Shown: positions 23,808-32,244 of the stretch, piece after piece | Position numbering within the stretch: the stretch's first letter is position 1 | Layout of the letters: every line of letters begins with the position of its first letter | Origin: Streptomyces lydicus | GTDB lineage: Bacteria; Actinomycetota; Actinomycetes; Streptomycetales; Streptomycetaceae | Direction of reading: 5' to 3' | NCBI RefSeq assembly: GCF_004125265.1 | Contig: NZ_RDTE01000002.1 | Span: 1-64,000, forward strand | DNA: 64,000 bases | The notes under the pieces: generated by a model | Told to the model about the DNA's origin: nothing | Databases searched by the model: none | Seen by the model: only the letters and a program-made list of their open reading frames with translations | Made by a program: the position numbers and the translations under genes

Positions 23808-24554
23808 CTACGCGGCTGCCGGCAACGGCATCTGGTCCCAGGTGCGCCCCTGCAACTCCCGCCCCTGCGACTTCGGTGTACGGCCACCCCACTGCTTGAA
23901 GAAGAAGGCCACCTGGGCCTCAACGCATACGTCTCGGATCCCCGTCACCCAGCTCTCATCCAGCGGACGGTGCCGGGGACCGGATTCCCCACCGGCGATC
24001 ACCCAGTCGATACCGCCCAGGTCCAGACCGTCGAGCGGGCCGAGCAGCGGCTCACACGACAGGAACCGGACCGCAGCCGGCACCCGCCGCAGATCATCGA
24101 CCCGCGCCAGTTCCTTGGAGGTCTCCACCGACACACCCATCCACAGGTTCGACGGCCACTCCAACCGATCGGCGACCTGCCGCAACCTGCGGGCCCGCTT
24201 AGTCAGCACCTGGTAGGTGTGCTGAGGCGTATCCGCCATCACCGCGAACACGCGGCGCACGAAGTCCAACGGAACCCGGGCATGGAAGAGATCCGACATC
24301 GAGTTCACGAACACCGTCCGCGGGCTCCGCCACCCGTACGGCACCGACAGGGCGCCCTCATGCACCGTCAACCCGAACCCAGGACCGGAGGTTCGCGGAT
24401 CTCCGTCGGCCTGGTACTTCTCCGAGCCCATCGCCTTCAACCGCTTCGCGAGAGCCAGCGCATAACAGTTGTCGCACCCCGGCGACACCCGGTCACAGCC
24501 GGTCGTGGGGTTCCACGTGGCCTCGGTCCATTCGATCCCACTGCGGTCACTCAC
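23808..24554 (-). CDS. DUF5131 / phage Gp37-Gp68 family three-Cys protein
   Basis: The protein has 248 residues from GTG 24554. The N-terminal signature is IEWTEATWNPTTGCDRVSPG, then CDNCYA, giving the three-Cys motif C-x6-C-x2-C that resembles a radical-SAM 4Fe-4S site. Later motifs are TVFVNSMSDLFHARVP, YQVLTKRARRL, MGVSVET, RFLSCEPLLGPLD and WVIAGGESGPRHRPL, all typical of this phage-associated family. The protein is near the usual 230-260 residues. It converges on the TcmP gene. It probably modifies a nucleic acid or protein with TcmP; the substrate is unknown. Confidence 0.88.
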   Translation of the reverse strand: MSDRSGIEWTEATWNPTTGCDRVSPGCDNCYALALAKRLKAMGSEKYQADGDPRTSGPGFGLTVHEGALSVPYGWRSPRTVFVNSMSDLFHARVPLDFVRRVFAVMADTPQHTYQVLTKRARRLRQVADRLEWPSNLWMGVSVETSKELARVDDLRRVPAAVRFLSCEPLLGPLDGLDLGGIDWVIAGGESGPRHRPLDESWVTGIRDVCVEAQVAFFFKQWGGRTPKSQGRELQGRTWDQMPLPAAA

Positions 24555-24692
24555 CGCTCACCCCTCCAATACCGCGGCCGGCTACGCCAGCAACTGCCCA
24601 ACGACTGCTGCCCGTACCCGACACCGCATCCAACCAGATGTCGTCACGCCCTTCGCTCCCACCGTTGCGGTCGAGATGGACGGTCTCGTGCA

Positions 24693-26423
24693 TCAGGACG
24701 CCTCCGCCTCGGTCAGCGCCAGTACCTCAGCCAAGTGCCGCGCGCACACGCTCCGGTTCGGCAGGGCGCCACGGCTGCACGGCACTCCACCAACGCCGGA
24801 GCAGCTGACCGTTCCGGCCGCTTCGGCCAGGGCGAGACGCTCCACGGCCGAAGCGTCGGCTGCCTCGGTGCGGCAGAGCTTGCACAGGCCGTCCGTGAGG
24901 GCTGAACCGACCAAGAAGATCCGGCAGCCGCACTCAGTGCAGGAACCGCGTGGCGGACCGGCCAACTCGCGCTGCGCCGGGACCACAGGCGCCGAACGGT
25001 CGGGCTCACACTCACCGCACGCGCCGGACGGACCGAGCCGCCGGCCGTGCTCCGGGCACAGTCCAGCGGCCAGCCGCTGCTCATGCTGCACGCGCTTCCG
25101 CTCGGCGTGCCGGTCGGCGACGATGTCGTCGCACACCGGGCAGGACCGGCCGCTGGACCACAGCACGCCGGTCTCGCAGTCCAGGTGCCCGCAGCCCCAG
25201 CGCGGCAGCGCCACTCCGAGGAGCCACCGGCCCGGGTCACGGATCTCCGACGGCGAAGTCCCGGCGAACCGGGCGGTCAGCCGGTGCTGCAGGCGCTCAG
25301 CGTCCATCCCGCCCGCCAGCTGACGGCTGACCTCCCGGGCGATCTTTCGCTCCACGAACGGACTGTTCACCCGGGCCAGCAGCCAGTGGACCGGCTCCAG
25401 CACCGCGTAGATCTGAGGGCTCATTGACAGCTGCGGTCCGGTGTACAACGACCGCCCGCTGCTGGTGCGCTTTTCGCCGTTGGGCTTCGAGTCGGCGGGC
25501 TGGTCTTTCTCATCCGCGCGCAGCGCGAGACCGCCCGCGGCGTTCGTACGCGCATCCGCACCAGCCGGGTCCTCCCCAGCGTCTACTACCGGTACCTCGC
25601 CTACGGCGGATGAGAACAACGCGCGCTCGTCATCAGGTGAGTCAGTCGTAGGTGATTCCCTATTCGCGAGGGATCCCTCACCAACCAGCGAACCCGATCC
25701 CTCACCAACCAACAGACTGCCCGAGTCCTGCGCAGCGTCGTCCACCGGCTCCTGCGGGCACTCCTGGGCGGTCTGCGACGCGTCCGCGACCGGTTGCTCG
25801 TCGACCTCCTCAGCGGCCGTCGGGGCGATGTCATGAGCGACGAAGCGGTGGCGGCCCTGCGCGCCCGCGCGCCGCTGCACCGTCACCCACCGCGCGGCCT
25901 CCAGGCCGTCGACGACCTCACCGGCCGCCGCCGCAGTGATGGGCTGGCCGGCCCGCTTGCCCGAGTGGTGCAGCAGCTGACCGGCCAACTCGGCCTCGGT
26001 CAGCGCGATACGCATCTGCTCCGCGTATGCGATCACCGCGTACGCCCTCAGCTGCCGGGGGGTGAGGTCCTCCGCGGCCGCCACCGGCAGCCACACGAAC
26101 GCCTCCCCCCGATGCATCGGCCGCACCGAGCGCACCGCCGACATACCCCGCCCGCCCCGCAGCGTCCGCCGCTCCGAACGCAGCTCCACCACTCCATCCG
26201 ACGCCGGATGCGACAGGGCCGTCAGGCCCCGCTCCACCGATGGCTTCGACAGCCCCAGGTACGACGCGATCGTCTCCGCCCGCGCCTGGCACCCCTCCGG
26301 CCGAGCCCCGAGGGCCTTGACCTTCACGTAGACGGACAGTGCGACGTCGGGCGCCGACGACGACACCAGCCGCATCGGCACCCGAACTCGCTGCCGGCGC
26401 ACCGGCATCTTCGTGCCCGTCAT
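24693..26423 (-). CDS. Large HTH/zinc protein, possible replication initiator
   Basis: The protein has 576 residues from ATG 26423. The N-terminal third holds a winged helix (AETIASYLGLSKPSVERGLT) and a second HTH-like unit (LTEAELAGQLLHHSGKRAGQ). A low-complexity acidic linker (~200-320) follows, with a short repeat (GSLLVGEGSGSLVGEG). The C-terminal part has four Cys-rich sites (WGCGHLDCE, CPVC, CTECGCR, CKLC). Streptomycete linear plasmids often carry such a protein next to a gene-poor region with repeats, as here, so a Rep role is plausible but unproven. Confidence 0.7.
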   Translation of the reverse strand: MTGTKMPVRRQRVRVPMRLVSSSAPDVALSVYVKVKALGARPEGCQARAETIASYLGLSKPSVERGLTALSHPASDGVVELRSERRTLRGGRGMSAVRSVRPMHRGEAFVWLPVAAAEDLTPRQLRAYAVIAYAEQMRIALTEAELAGQLLHHSGKRAGQPITAAAAGEVVDGLEAARWVTVQRRAGAQGRHRFVAHDIAPTAAEEVDEQPVADASQTAQECPQEPVDDAAQDSGSLLVGEGSGSLVGEGSLANRESPTTDSPDDERALFSSAVGEVPVVDAGEDPAGADARTNAAGGLALRADEKDQPADSKPNGEKRTSSGRSLYTGPQLSMSPQIYAVLEPVHWLLARVNSPFVERKIAREVSRQLAGGMDAERLQHRLTARFAGTSPSEIRDPGRWLLGVALPRWGCGHLDCETGVLWSSGRSCPVCDDIVADRHAERKRVQHEQRLAAGLCPEHGRRLGPSGACGECEPDRSAPVVPAQRELAGPPRGSCTECGCRIFLVGSALTDGLCKLCRTEAADASAVERLALAEAAGTVSCSGVGGVPCSRGALPNRSVCARHLAEVLALTEAEAS

Positions 26424-27163
26424 CGGCCCACCCCCACGGACGCGGATGCGGACAGGGGGCTGGGGCGGGGGGTGAGGACAGCAGGGGTGATACAGGAAGG
26501 GGGCACGTACAGAGAGGGGGCGGCCCAAGAGTCAGCTGTGACAGGCGCCGAAAAGATCTTCATCCGGCACCCTGACCGGGATCCCCTGTGGACAGAGCGC
26601 GCGCATGCGAGCGGTCCCGTCAGGCGGGAGTGTTCCGGCAGGTTCCTGCGAATGAATTCCGCCACGCGGGACGCAAAAACATACCGCTGAGGGCCATTCT
26701 CAAAGCCGTGAAGCGGATAGATGGGGGTGAACCGGGCGGTGACCGCCTGGCAATGAGGACGCTGGTCGTGCACTATGACGAAGACCGACTTCCTTATGGA
26801 GGTAGGTGACGCCCAATCCGCGAGGAGCGGGCAGCCACAACTGGCGGGGAGCTTCTCCTCTCCTCTCTGTGGTGTTGGGCCGCCGAAGCCCCTGTGGTGG
26901 GGGCTGGCGGTTTGTACTGCCGGGCCTTGTTCGGTGGTGCGCAGCTGGTGCTGCTGCGGCTGTGGTGGCCGTGGTTAGTGGCCGGTGTTGGCCCTGGTAA
27001 GGGGCCGGTTGAGATATGAGCGGCTCGGTGAGCCGCAGCTCAGGATCGGGTGCGAACCGAGACCTGAGCGCCCGCGCTGGGTGCGAATTCAGGCGGTGGA
27101 CGGGCCGTGCGAGGCCAGAGGATTGCGAGTCCTCTTTCGGCGCGCACGGCTGATGGCCCTAGG
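26424..27163. other. Gene-poor region, candidate replication origin
   Basis: About 740 bp without a convincing gene. It includes a DnaA-box-like TGTGGACAG (26587-26595, one mismatch to TGTGGACAA). A strongly G/T-skewed stretch lies at about 26865-27000 with many GTGGTG and GGTGTTGG words. A perfect 7-bp stem with a 3-base loop, GCGGCTC/GAGCCGC, lies at 27020-27036. It sits between the putative Rep gene and an XRE regulator, both reading leftward. Origin function is inference. Confidence 0.35.
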
Positions 27164-27463
27164 TCATCCCGACCCCCTCAAATCCGAGGCTGGCGTCGGC
27201 ATGCCCTCATCCAGCTCAGCGGCCTCGGGATATCGCTCCGCGAGCCGCTTGAGCAGGTGCATGTAGACCGCTCGGTGGGGGCGTCGGGGGTGGGTCTGGC
27301 CCAGCTCCCAACGGGCTACGGCAAGGCGCTTCACGCCCACAGCCTCTGCGACTTCCTGCTGGGTGAGGCCGGCCGCGAGGCGCAGCTTCGCGCGCACGGG
27401 CGGCGGCGGCAGGACGTCGTCCAGTAGGGCATCGACCCGCTTCAAGCGGTCCGGGTCGGTCAC
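27164..27463 (-). CDS. XRE-family regulator
   Basis: The protein has 99 residues from GTG 27463, with AAAGG seven bases upstream. The helix-turn-helix at ~30-55 reads LAAGLTQQEVAEAVGVKRLA then VARWELGQTHP, a clear XRE fold related to the N-terminus of the Tap protein of this replicon. The rest is a short helical tail (YMHLLKRLAERYPEAAELDE). It is divergent from the HAD gene with about 110 bp between, so it may control that cluster. Confidence 0.8.
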   Translation of the reverse strand: MTDPDRLKRVDALLDDVLPPPPVRAKLRLAAGLTQQEVAEAVGVKRLAVARWELGQTHPRRPHRAVYMHLLKRLAERYPEAAELDEGMPTPASDLRGSG

Positions 27464-27571
27464 GGCGCAGCCTTTCAAGATCGATGGTTCCCTGAAAGAT
27501 ACACGACGCGATCTCCGTCCGGGAGTGGCCGTCACCGTGAGTCGCATGCCACGCGAGGCCCGATAGGGTCC

Positions 27572-28225
27572 GTGCCCGTGGCACGCCTCGTGTTCTTTGA
27601 CCTGGATGGCACGCTGGCCGATCGGCAGTCGGCGCTCAGCGATGCCGTGACCAGCCTGTGCCGCTCCCACACGCTCCCCCCAGATGCCGAACAGTGGCTG
27701 CGCACCGAGCTGGCCGACCGCGCAAACGCCGACGATTTCGCCCGACTGCGGGAAGCCTTCGGCCTGGATGTGCCCGCGGCGGACCTGTGGCAGGAATACG
27801 TCGACCTCATGTCGGCCGCCGTCACCTGCCGTCCCGAAGTCCTCGAGGGCCTGGCTCGTCTGCGCGCGGCCGCGTGGACGATCGGCGTCGTCACCAACGG
27901 GGCCGGTGACATCCAGCGGGCCAAACTGGCCACGACCGGCCTCGCCGACCTGGTCGATGGTGTCGCCGTCTCGGGCGACCTGGAGATCCGTAAGCCGGAC
28001 CTGCGCCTCTTTCAACTTGGGGCCACCCGCTGCGGCGTTAGCCTCGCGGACGGCGGTTGGATGGTCGGCGACAACCCGGCCGGAGACATCGGCGGCGGCC
28101 ACCAGGCCGGACTGCGCACCATCTGGCTGCGCGGCCGTCCCTGGCCCGACGGCCTTCCCGCCGCACACTACGTCGTCGCCGACGTCGCTGACGCCATCAC
28201 CATCCTGCTCAACGAGACGGAGTAG
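27572..28225 (+). CDS. HAD-family hydrolase
   Basis: The protein has 217 residues. Motif I is FFDLDGTLAD (nucleophile and acid/base Asp), motif II VVTNG, motif III Lys in EIRKPD, and motif IV MVGDNPAGDIGGG, so all four HAD signatures are present. The cap region (~15-90) is helical, as in phosphoglycolate-phosphatase-like enzymes. GTG 27572 is taken; GTG 27578 is possible. It starts a two-gene unit with the dehydrogenase four bases downstream, and faces two kinases on the other strand. The substrate is unknown. Confidence 0.88.
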   Translation: MPVARLVFFDLDGTLADRQSALSDAVTSLCRSHTLPPDAEQWLRTELADRANADDFARLREAFGLDVPAADLWQEYVDLMSAAVTCRPEVLEGLARLRAAAWTIGVVTNGAGDIQRAKLATTGLADLVDGVAVSGDLEIRKPDLRLFQLGATRCGVSLADGGWMVGDNPAGDIGGGHQAGLRTIWLRGRPWPDGLPAAHYVVADVADAITILLNETE

Positions 28226-28229
28226 CACC

Positions 28230-29066
28230 ATGGACCAGCCGACCGTCGGCATCCTCCACCCCGGCAGCATGGGCGCCGCGGTCGCGGCCTGCGCCGCGGT
28301 GAACGCAGACGTCCTGTGGTGCGAAGCCGGGCGCAGCACTGCATCGGCGGCCCGCGCCGAGAAGTTCGGTCTGACCCCGGTGCCCACACTGCGCGAGCTG
28401 CTGGACCGCAGCGACATCGTCATCAGCCTCTGCCCGCCGGCTGCCGCCGAAGACCTGGCCGGCGACGTAGCCCAGCACGGCTTCACCGGGGTGTATGTGG
28501 AGGCGAACGCCATCAACCCCGAGAGGGCGCAGCGGATCGCCGCGCTGCTCGGGCCGGACGCGATCGTCGTGGACGGCGGCGTCGTCGGCTCCCCACCGGT
28601 ACGCGGCAAGACTCCGACGCTGTACCTGTCCGGACCGCTCGACGCGGCGGAGCGGATCGAGGCGCTGTTCGCATGCACCGCCGTCCGGACGGCGGTGCTG
28701 GGCACGGAGGTCGGGACGGCGTCCGCGCTGAAGCTGTCGTACGCGAGCTTCCAGAAGACTTCGCGCGTGCTGGTTGCGCTTGCGGTCGGCATGGCCCGTG
28801 AGTACGGCGTCGACCAGGAGCTCATCGAGGTCGCCTCCCGGCGCACCGACTCGTACCTGTCCGAGCCGCAGTACGTCGCCAAGACCGCCGCGCGTGCCTG
28901 GCGCTGGGGTCCGGAGCTGGAGGAAGCCGCCGACGCGCTTGCGGCCGCCGGGCTGCCGCCGGAGATGTTGCGCGCGGCCGTGTCCACGCTGGCACGGTGG
29001 CACGACGCCAAGGACGACAGCGAGCTCACGCTCACCGACGCCCTGGACCGACTCGCCCAGCCGTAG
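28230..29066 (+). CDS. NAD(P)-binding 6-phosphogluconate/hydroxyisobutyrate dehydrogenase-like protein
   Basis: The protein has 278 residues from ATG 28230. The Rossmann start GILHPGSMGAAVAA matches the GxxxxGxMG pattern of beta-hydroxyacid dehydrogenases. Other landmarks are SDIVISLCPP, VYVEANAINPERAQRIAALL and VVDGGVVGSPPV. The C-terminal helical domain (ALKLSYASFQKTSRVLVALA) with a conserved Lys looks like the DUF1932 dehydrogenase domain. It is probably co-translated with the HAD gene. Natural substrates of this subfamily are not known. Confidence 0.85.
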   Translation: MDQPTVGILHPGSMGAAVAACAAVNADVLWCEAGRSTASAARAEKFGLTPVPTLRELLDRSDIVISLCPPAAAEDLAGDVAQHGFTGVYVEANAINPERAQRIAALLGPDAIVVDGGVVGSPPVRGKTPTLYLSGPLDAAERIEALFACTAVRTAVLGTEVGTASALKLSYASFQKTSRVLVALAVGMAREYGVDQELIEVASRRTDSYLSEPQYVAKTAARAWRWGPELEEAADALAAAGLPPEMLRAAVSTLARWHDAKDDSELTLTDALDRLAQP

Positions 29067-29073
29067 CCGACGC

Positions 29074-29640
29074 TCATGCCGTCGCTGCTCCCGCCCGTTG
29101 CACGAGCACCTGGTCGATGAGCCGCGCGGCCACCTGCGGTGACACCGCGGTGGTGTCCACGGTCAGATCCCAGGCCAGGTCCGGGTGCGTGTCCAGGTCC
29201 TCGCGGGTCGCATCCCACGCCGCCAGGCGCGCCGTGGTGTCGCTGTCGCCCCGGCCGATGGATCGCTGCTCGGTCACCTCGCGCGGGCACCACAGCAGCA
29301 CAACCGTCCAGGCTGCTGGGTAACCGTCGACCAGAGCGCGGATGCCGTCGACCTGTCCGAGGTGCACCACTGGCACCCCGGCCGCGAACGCAGTGTCCAG
29401 ACCCGGCCGGTCGAGCACGTATGTGTTGCCGTACCGCGCGTTCGCATAGACGACGTCGCCCGCAGCCTCCAGCTCACGCAGCCGTTCCGCCGTACCCATC
29501 CGGTAGCCGTTGGACTTGCCCGTCCCGACCTTGAGCCGCGCGAACTGGGCGTACCGCGGGCTCTGCTTGGTGAGCGCCGTGGTGACGGTGTCCTTGCCCG
29601 CCGCCGGCGGACCGTAGAGGATCACGCCCTGCCGACTCAT
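29074..29640 (-). CDS. Guanylate-kinase-like P-loop kinase
   Basis: The protein has 188 residues from ATG 29640. Walker A is GPPAAGKDT at 10-18. Later features are FARLKVGTGKSNGYRMGTAE and GDVVYANARYGNTYVLDR, similar in layout to guanylate-kinase-type enzymes, then VVLLWCPREVTEQRSIGRGD, a lid-like region with Arg residues. Its start overlaps the stop of the upstream XRE-kinase gene by four bases, so the two are translationally coupled. It converges on the dehydrogenase gene, eight bases apart. The substrate is not identified. Confidence 0.8.
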   Translation of the reverse strand: MSRQGVILYGPPAAGKDTVTTALTKQSPRYAQFARLKVGTGKSNGYRMGTAERLRELEAAGDVVYANARYGNTYVLDRPGLDTAFAAGVPVVHLGQVDGIRALVDGYPAAWTVVLLWCPREVTEQRSIGRGDSDTTARLAAWDATREDLDTHPDLAWDLTVDTTAVSPQVAARLIDQVLVQRAGAATA

Positions 29641-30677
29641 GCGTACACCGCCCCCAACGCCTGCCGGGCCTGGTCCGCGAGCGACACAGCAGCCCCCAGC
29701 CGGTTGTCGACGACCAGATGCGGCACCGCCGGGCGCAGCTCCAGATCGATCGTCGACATGTAGTCCTCCCACCGCGACAGCTTCCACGCGTCCCGCGCCG
29801 CGGAACGGAAACCGATGTACTCGCGCATCGACTCCTCATCGCAGCGCACCCACACCGGGAAGACATCGACGCCCAGCGAGCCTGCACGGTTGGCCAGGCG
29901 CTGCATCCAGGCCGCGTCCGTCATCTCCGCGATGAATGGTGCGCTGAGCACCGTGCTGATCCCGCACCGGATGTTGGCCATGGCCGACTGCATCAAGCAG
30001 TCGTACTCCACCGGCCGAACGTTCTCCCGGTACAGAGCGGTATGCCGGTCGTTTGCGTCACCACCCAGCGCGACCAACAGCTTCTCCACGAGCGGCCTCG
30101 TGAGCGGGTCCTTGTCGAGCAGCGGCCAGCCGGTGAGCTGGACGAAGAACCTCGCCAGCTCGGTCTTCCCGCTGCCGGCGTACCCACCGACCAGGATCAG
30201 GACGGGGCGGTGCGGGTCCCCACCGGTGTGCCTCCGCTTCCAGGCATCGATGATGCGCTGCTGCAGAGCAAGGTGGTCGGCGTCGCCGCTACCAGGGGCG
30301 ATGCGGTGAATGGCTCGTTCGACGGCCAGAACGTGCGACCCGTTGAGGCGGTCGTCCATCGGCGTGAGCTTGAAACTCGTCTCCTCGCCCGGCAGCGCAG
30401 CGCGGAGACCGAGGTCGGGCTCAGTTGCCCGGTAGAGGAGGCAGTAGGCGCGACGGTAGTGCGGTCCCGGATAGACCTCACCCTGCTCGTGCTGCCACAG
30501 AGTCTGAGGATTCGCGGCGGGGACGCCCTTGAGCTTGGCCTGCTCGGCGACCTGCCGAAGCTGTTCACCTGCCCTCTCCAGAGTCAGGCCGTGTGCCTCC
30601 CGCTGCTCCCGCAGCCGGTCCGGCCGCCACCCTGCTCGATTGAGCTTCCCCACCCTGTTCCCCTCCGTCATCATCAT
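29637..30677 (-). CDS. XRE-HTH plus P-loop kinase fusion
   Basis: The protein has 346 residues. The N-terminal ~85 residues form an XRE-like domain (LREQREAHGLTLERAGEQLR, NPQTLWQHEQGEVYPG). Then comes a kinase-type P-loop with GGYAGSGKTEL at about 168-178, followed by DKDPLTRPLVEKLL, GISTVLSAPF, and an Arg-rich lid segment (MREYIGFRSAARDAWKLSRW). It may phosphorylate a small molecule and regulate its own operon. Its stop overlaps the next kinase start. GntR lies upstream on the same strand about 200 bp away. Confidence 0.8.
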   Translation of the reverse strand: MMMTEGNRVGKLNRAGWRPDRLREQREAHGLTLERAGEQLRQVAEQAKLKGVPAANPQTLWQHEQGEVYPGPHYRRAYCLLYRATEPDLGLRAALPGEETSFKLTPMDDRLNGSHVLAVERAIHRIAPGSGDADHLALQQRIIDAWKRRHTGGDPHRPVLILVGGYAGSGKTELARFFVQLTGWPLLDKDPLTRPLVEKLLVALGGDANDRHTALYRENVRPVEYDCLMQSAMANIRCGISTVLSAPFIAEMTDAAWMQRLANRAGSLGVDVFPVWVRCDEESMREYIGFRSAARDAWKLSRWEDYMSTIDLELRPAVPHLVVDNRLGAAVSLADQARQALGAVYA

Positions 30678-30874
30678 GGCCGCGAGCCTAGGTCTCGGGC
30701 CTCAAATCCCATGTGTACGCGGATGTTGAAAACCCGTGAATGGAAGTGCGCATGGGCTTCGACAAACCGCTGTGATGTTCCATTTCCGCCGCCGCCGGTG
30801 TGATTGCCCCCACACGCCAAAGAGGTCGGAGGGGGCAACCGGTGGAACGAGCAAGCGTCGACGAGCAACGGCGG

Positions 30875-31612
30875 CTAGCCCGAAATGGGCATTTGGGTGC
30901 CAGGGGCGTAGACATCTTCCCAGTAGGCGAGAGGGCCGCTCTCGTCATGGAATGTCTGCGATGTGACGAGTACGGCAACGGACACGTGCTGCGGCGCATC
31001 GATCTCCAGTGCTTCCAGCTCGTCCTGCGATGCCTGCCGTGCTCGTGCCGTGCGCTGGCCCTTCACGACCTCCCGATCGGTTCGCTCGGTGTAGATGTCT
31101 GCCCAGTACCGCTCCATCCGGTCCGGATCCGCGAGTTCGGGAACGATGTTGGTCGCCTGCACGGCGTAGACGGAAACCCCGACCGACGTGGCCTTGTCTC
31201 CTTGACGGAAGGTCCGGATCCGGATGACGACCTCGTCGCCGGGTTCGAGGCTCAGCGCCTCACATACTTCGGGGTCGACTGCCGACCTGCGCATCACCTG
31301 GTGTCCTGCCGAGGTCTCGCCGGGGGCGTAGCGCAGGCCGTTCCTCGCCATGCGGTCGATCCGGTCGGCCCCTGTGATCACCGTGGGCGACATCGTCACG
31401 ACCGTCCCAAGAGCGCCTCGGGCCGCGACGAGGCCCTCGCTCTTCAGGAGGGCGAGAGCGCGACTGACGGTCTTAGCTGCGACGTCGAATTCGGAACGGA
31501 TGTCCGCGACCGAAGGGAGCGTGTCCCCCGGGGCGAGTTCGCCGCTCTGAATCTGCTGGCGGAAGTGGGCTGCGACGTCGGCGTACCCCTTGCCCGGTCC
31601 TCTGTACGGCAT
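30875..31612 (-). CDS. GntR-family regulator with UTRA domain
   Basis: The protein has 245 residues from ATG 31612, with GGGAG eight bases upstream. The winged helix at 10-70 (YADVAAHFRQQIQSGELAPG, LPSVADIRSEFDVAAKTVSR) is classical GntR. The C-terminal half (ETSAGHQVMRRSAVDPEVCE, DEVVIRIRTFRQGD) is a UTRA ligand-sensing domain. Streptomycete plasmids use such repressors (KorSA/KorA type) to hold transfer genes in check. The divergent promoter region carries six AGGTACA-type motifs, presumably its operators. Confidence 0.9.
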   Translation of the reverse strand: MPYRGPGKGYADVAAHFRQQIQSGELAPGDTLPSVADIRSEFDVAAKTVSRALALLKSEGLVAARGALGTVVTMSPTVITGADRIDRMARNGLRYAPGETSAGHQVMRRSAVDPEVCEALSLEPGDEVVIRIRTFRQGDKATSVGVSVYAVQATNIVPELADPDRMERYWADIYTERTDREVVKGQRTARARQASQDELEALEIDAPQHVSVAVLVTSQTFHDESGPLAYWEDVYAPGTQMPISG

Positions 31613-31651
31613 GTCGGCGTCTCCCTCTCGATCGCTCGGACCCTACCTCTT

Positions 31652-31765
31652 GAAGGTACATCGCTAGCTCATGAAGGTACAACGCTTGCCGTGATGAGCG
31701 ATTGAATGTACCTTCGTTCTCGCCGAAAGGTACATCAAGTACCTCGGTGGGGGTGACCTGTACCT
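31652..31765. promoter_or_regulatory. Six AGGTACA motifs between GntR and the transfer block
   Basis: Direct copies GAAGGTACA are at 31652-31660 and 31673-31681, and AAAGGTACA at 31726-31734. Inverted copies are TGTACCTTC 31707-31715, AGTACCT 31738-31744 and TGTACCT 31759-31765. They fill the divergent gap between the regulator and the first rightward gene. This is the expected operator zone for the GntR protein, controlling both directions. Confidence 0.7.
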
Positions 31766-31811
31766 ACGTGCGCCCTGCCTGCTATCCGCCACCCGGAAGG
31801 AGCCCCACCCC

Positions 31812-32219
31812 GTGAAGATCACCCGCCGCCCCACCGCCAGCCTCGCCACCGAGCACTTCGACACCGAGACGGTCGCCCTGCTGGACGCCGTAGCCGTGGA
31901 GTTGCCAGATTTCGGTCCCGTCGACCTGGACATCGCGTTCGGTACCCCCCTCGACATGTACGAGCCGGCGGGCACACGACGCGAGATGGCCCGGTACGCA
32001 GCTGCCGTGGTGGCCTGCGACCCCGCCCTGCGGATGCAGCAGTCGGTGGAGGCCGGCGCCGAGATCGCGGCTCGGCGAGACGCAGCCCGGGACATCGTCG
32101 CCTCCGACCCGTCGATCACCGCCCAGGTGCGCGAGCGCCTGGTCGACGTACTCCTCCCCTACGCCGCGCAGCTGCGCATCGCGCCGCCGGCCACCGAGCC
32201 CCTGCCGTTCGCGGCCTAG
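31812..32219 (+). CDS. First gene of the transfer block, hypothetical
   Basis: The protein has 135 residues from GTG 31812, preceded by GGAAGGAG. It is acidic and helical (ETVALLDAVAVELPDFGPVD, LDIAFGTPLDMYEPAG, RRDAARDIVASDPSITAQVR). No motif is recognised. It is the first gene downstream of the GntR operator region and so should be directly controlled by it. It ends six bases before a GC-rich hairpin. Confidence 0.65.
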   Translation: MKITRRPTASLATEHFDTETVALLDAVAVELPDFGPVDLDIAFGTPLDMYEPAGTRREMARYAAAVVACDPALRMQQSVEAGAEIAARRDAARDIVASDPSITAQVRERLVDVLLPYAAQLRIAPPATEPLPFAA

Positions 32220-32224
32220 CTCCG

Positions 32225-32244
32225 CCGGGTCCTCGCGGACCCGG
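32225..32244. repeat. Intercistronic hairpin, 8-bp stem
   Basis: CCGGGTCC (32225-32232) and GGACCCGG (32237-32244) pair perfectly around TCGC, six bases after a stop codon. No U-tract follows, so it may slow rather than end transcription. Confidence 0.65.

Noticed and set aside
26775..26978. Short rightward frame starting MTKTDFLMEVG
   Set aside because: After the first residues it becomes Cys/Trp/Gly-rich nonsense through a G/T-skewed region and lacks a convincing ribosome site.
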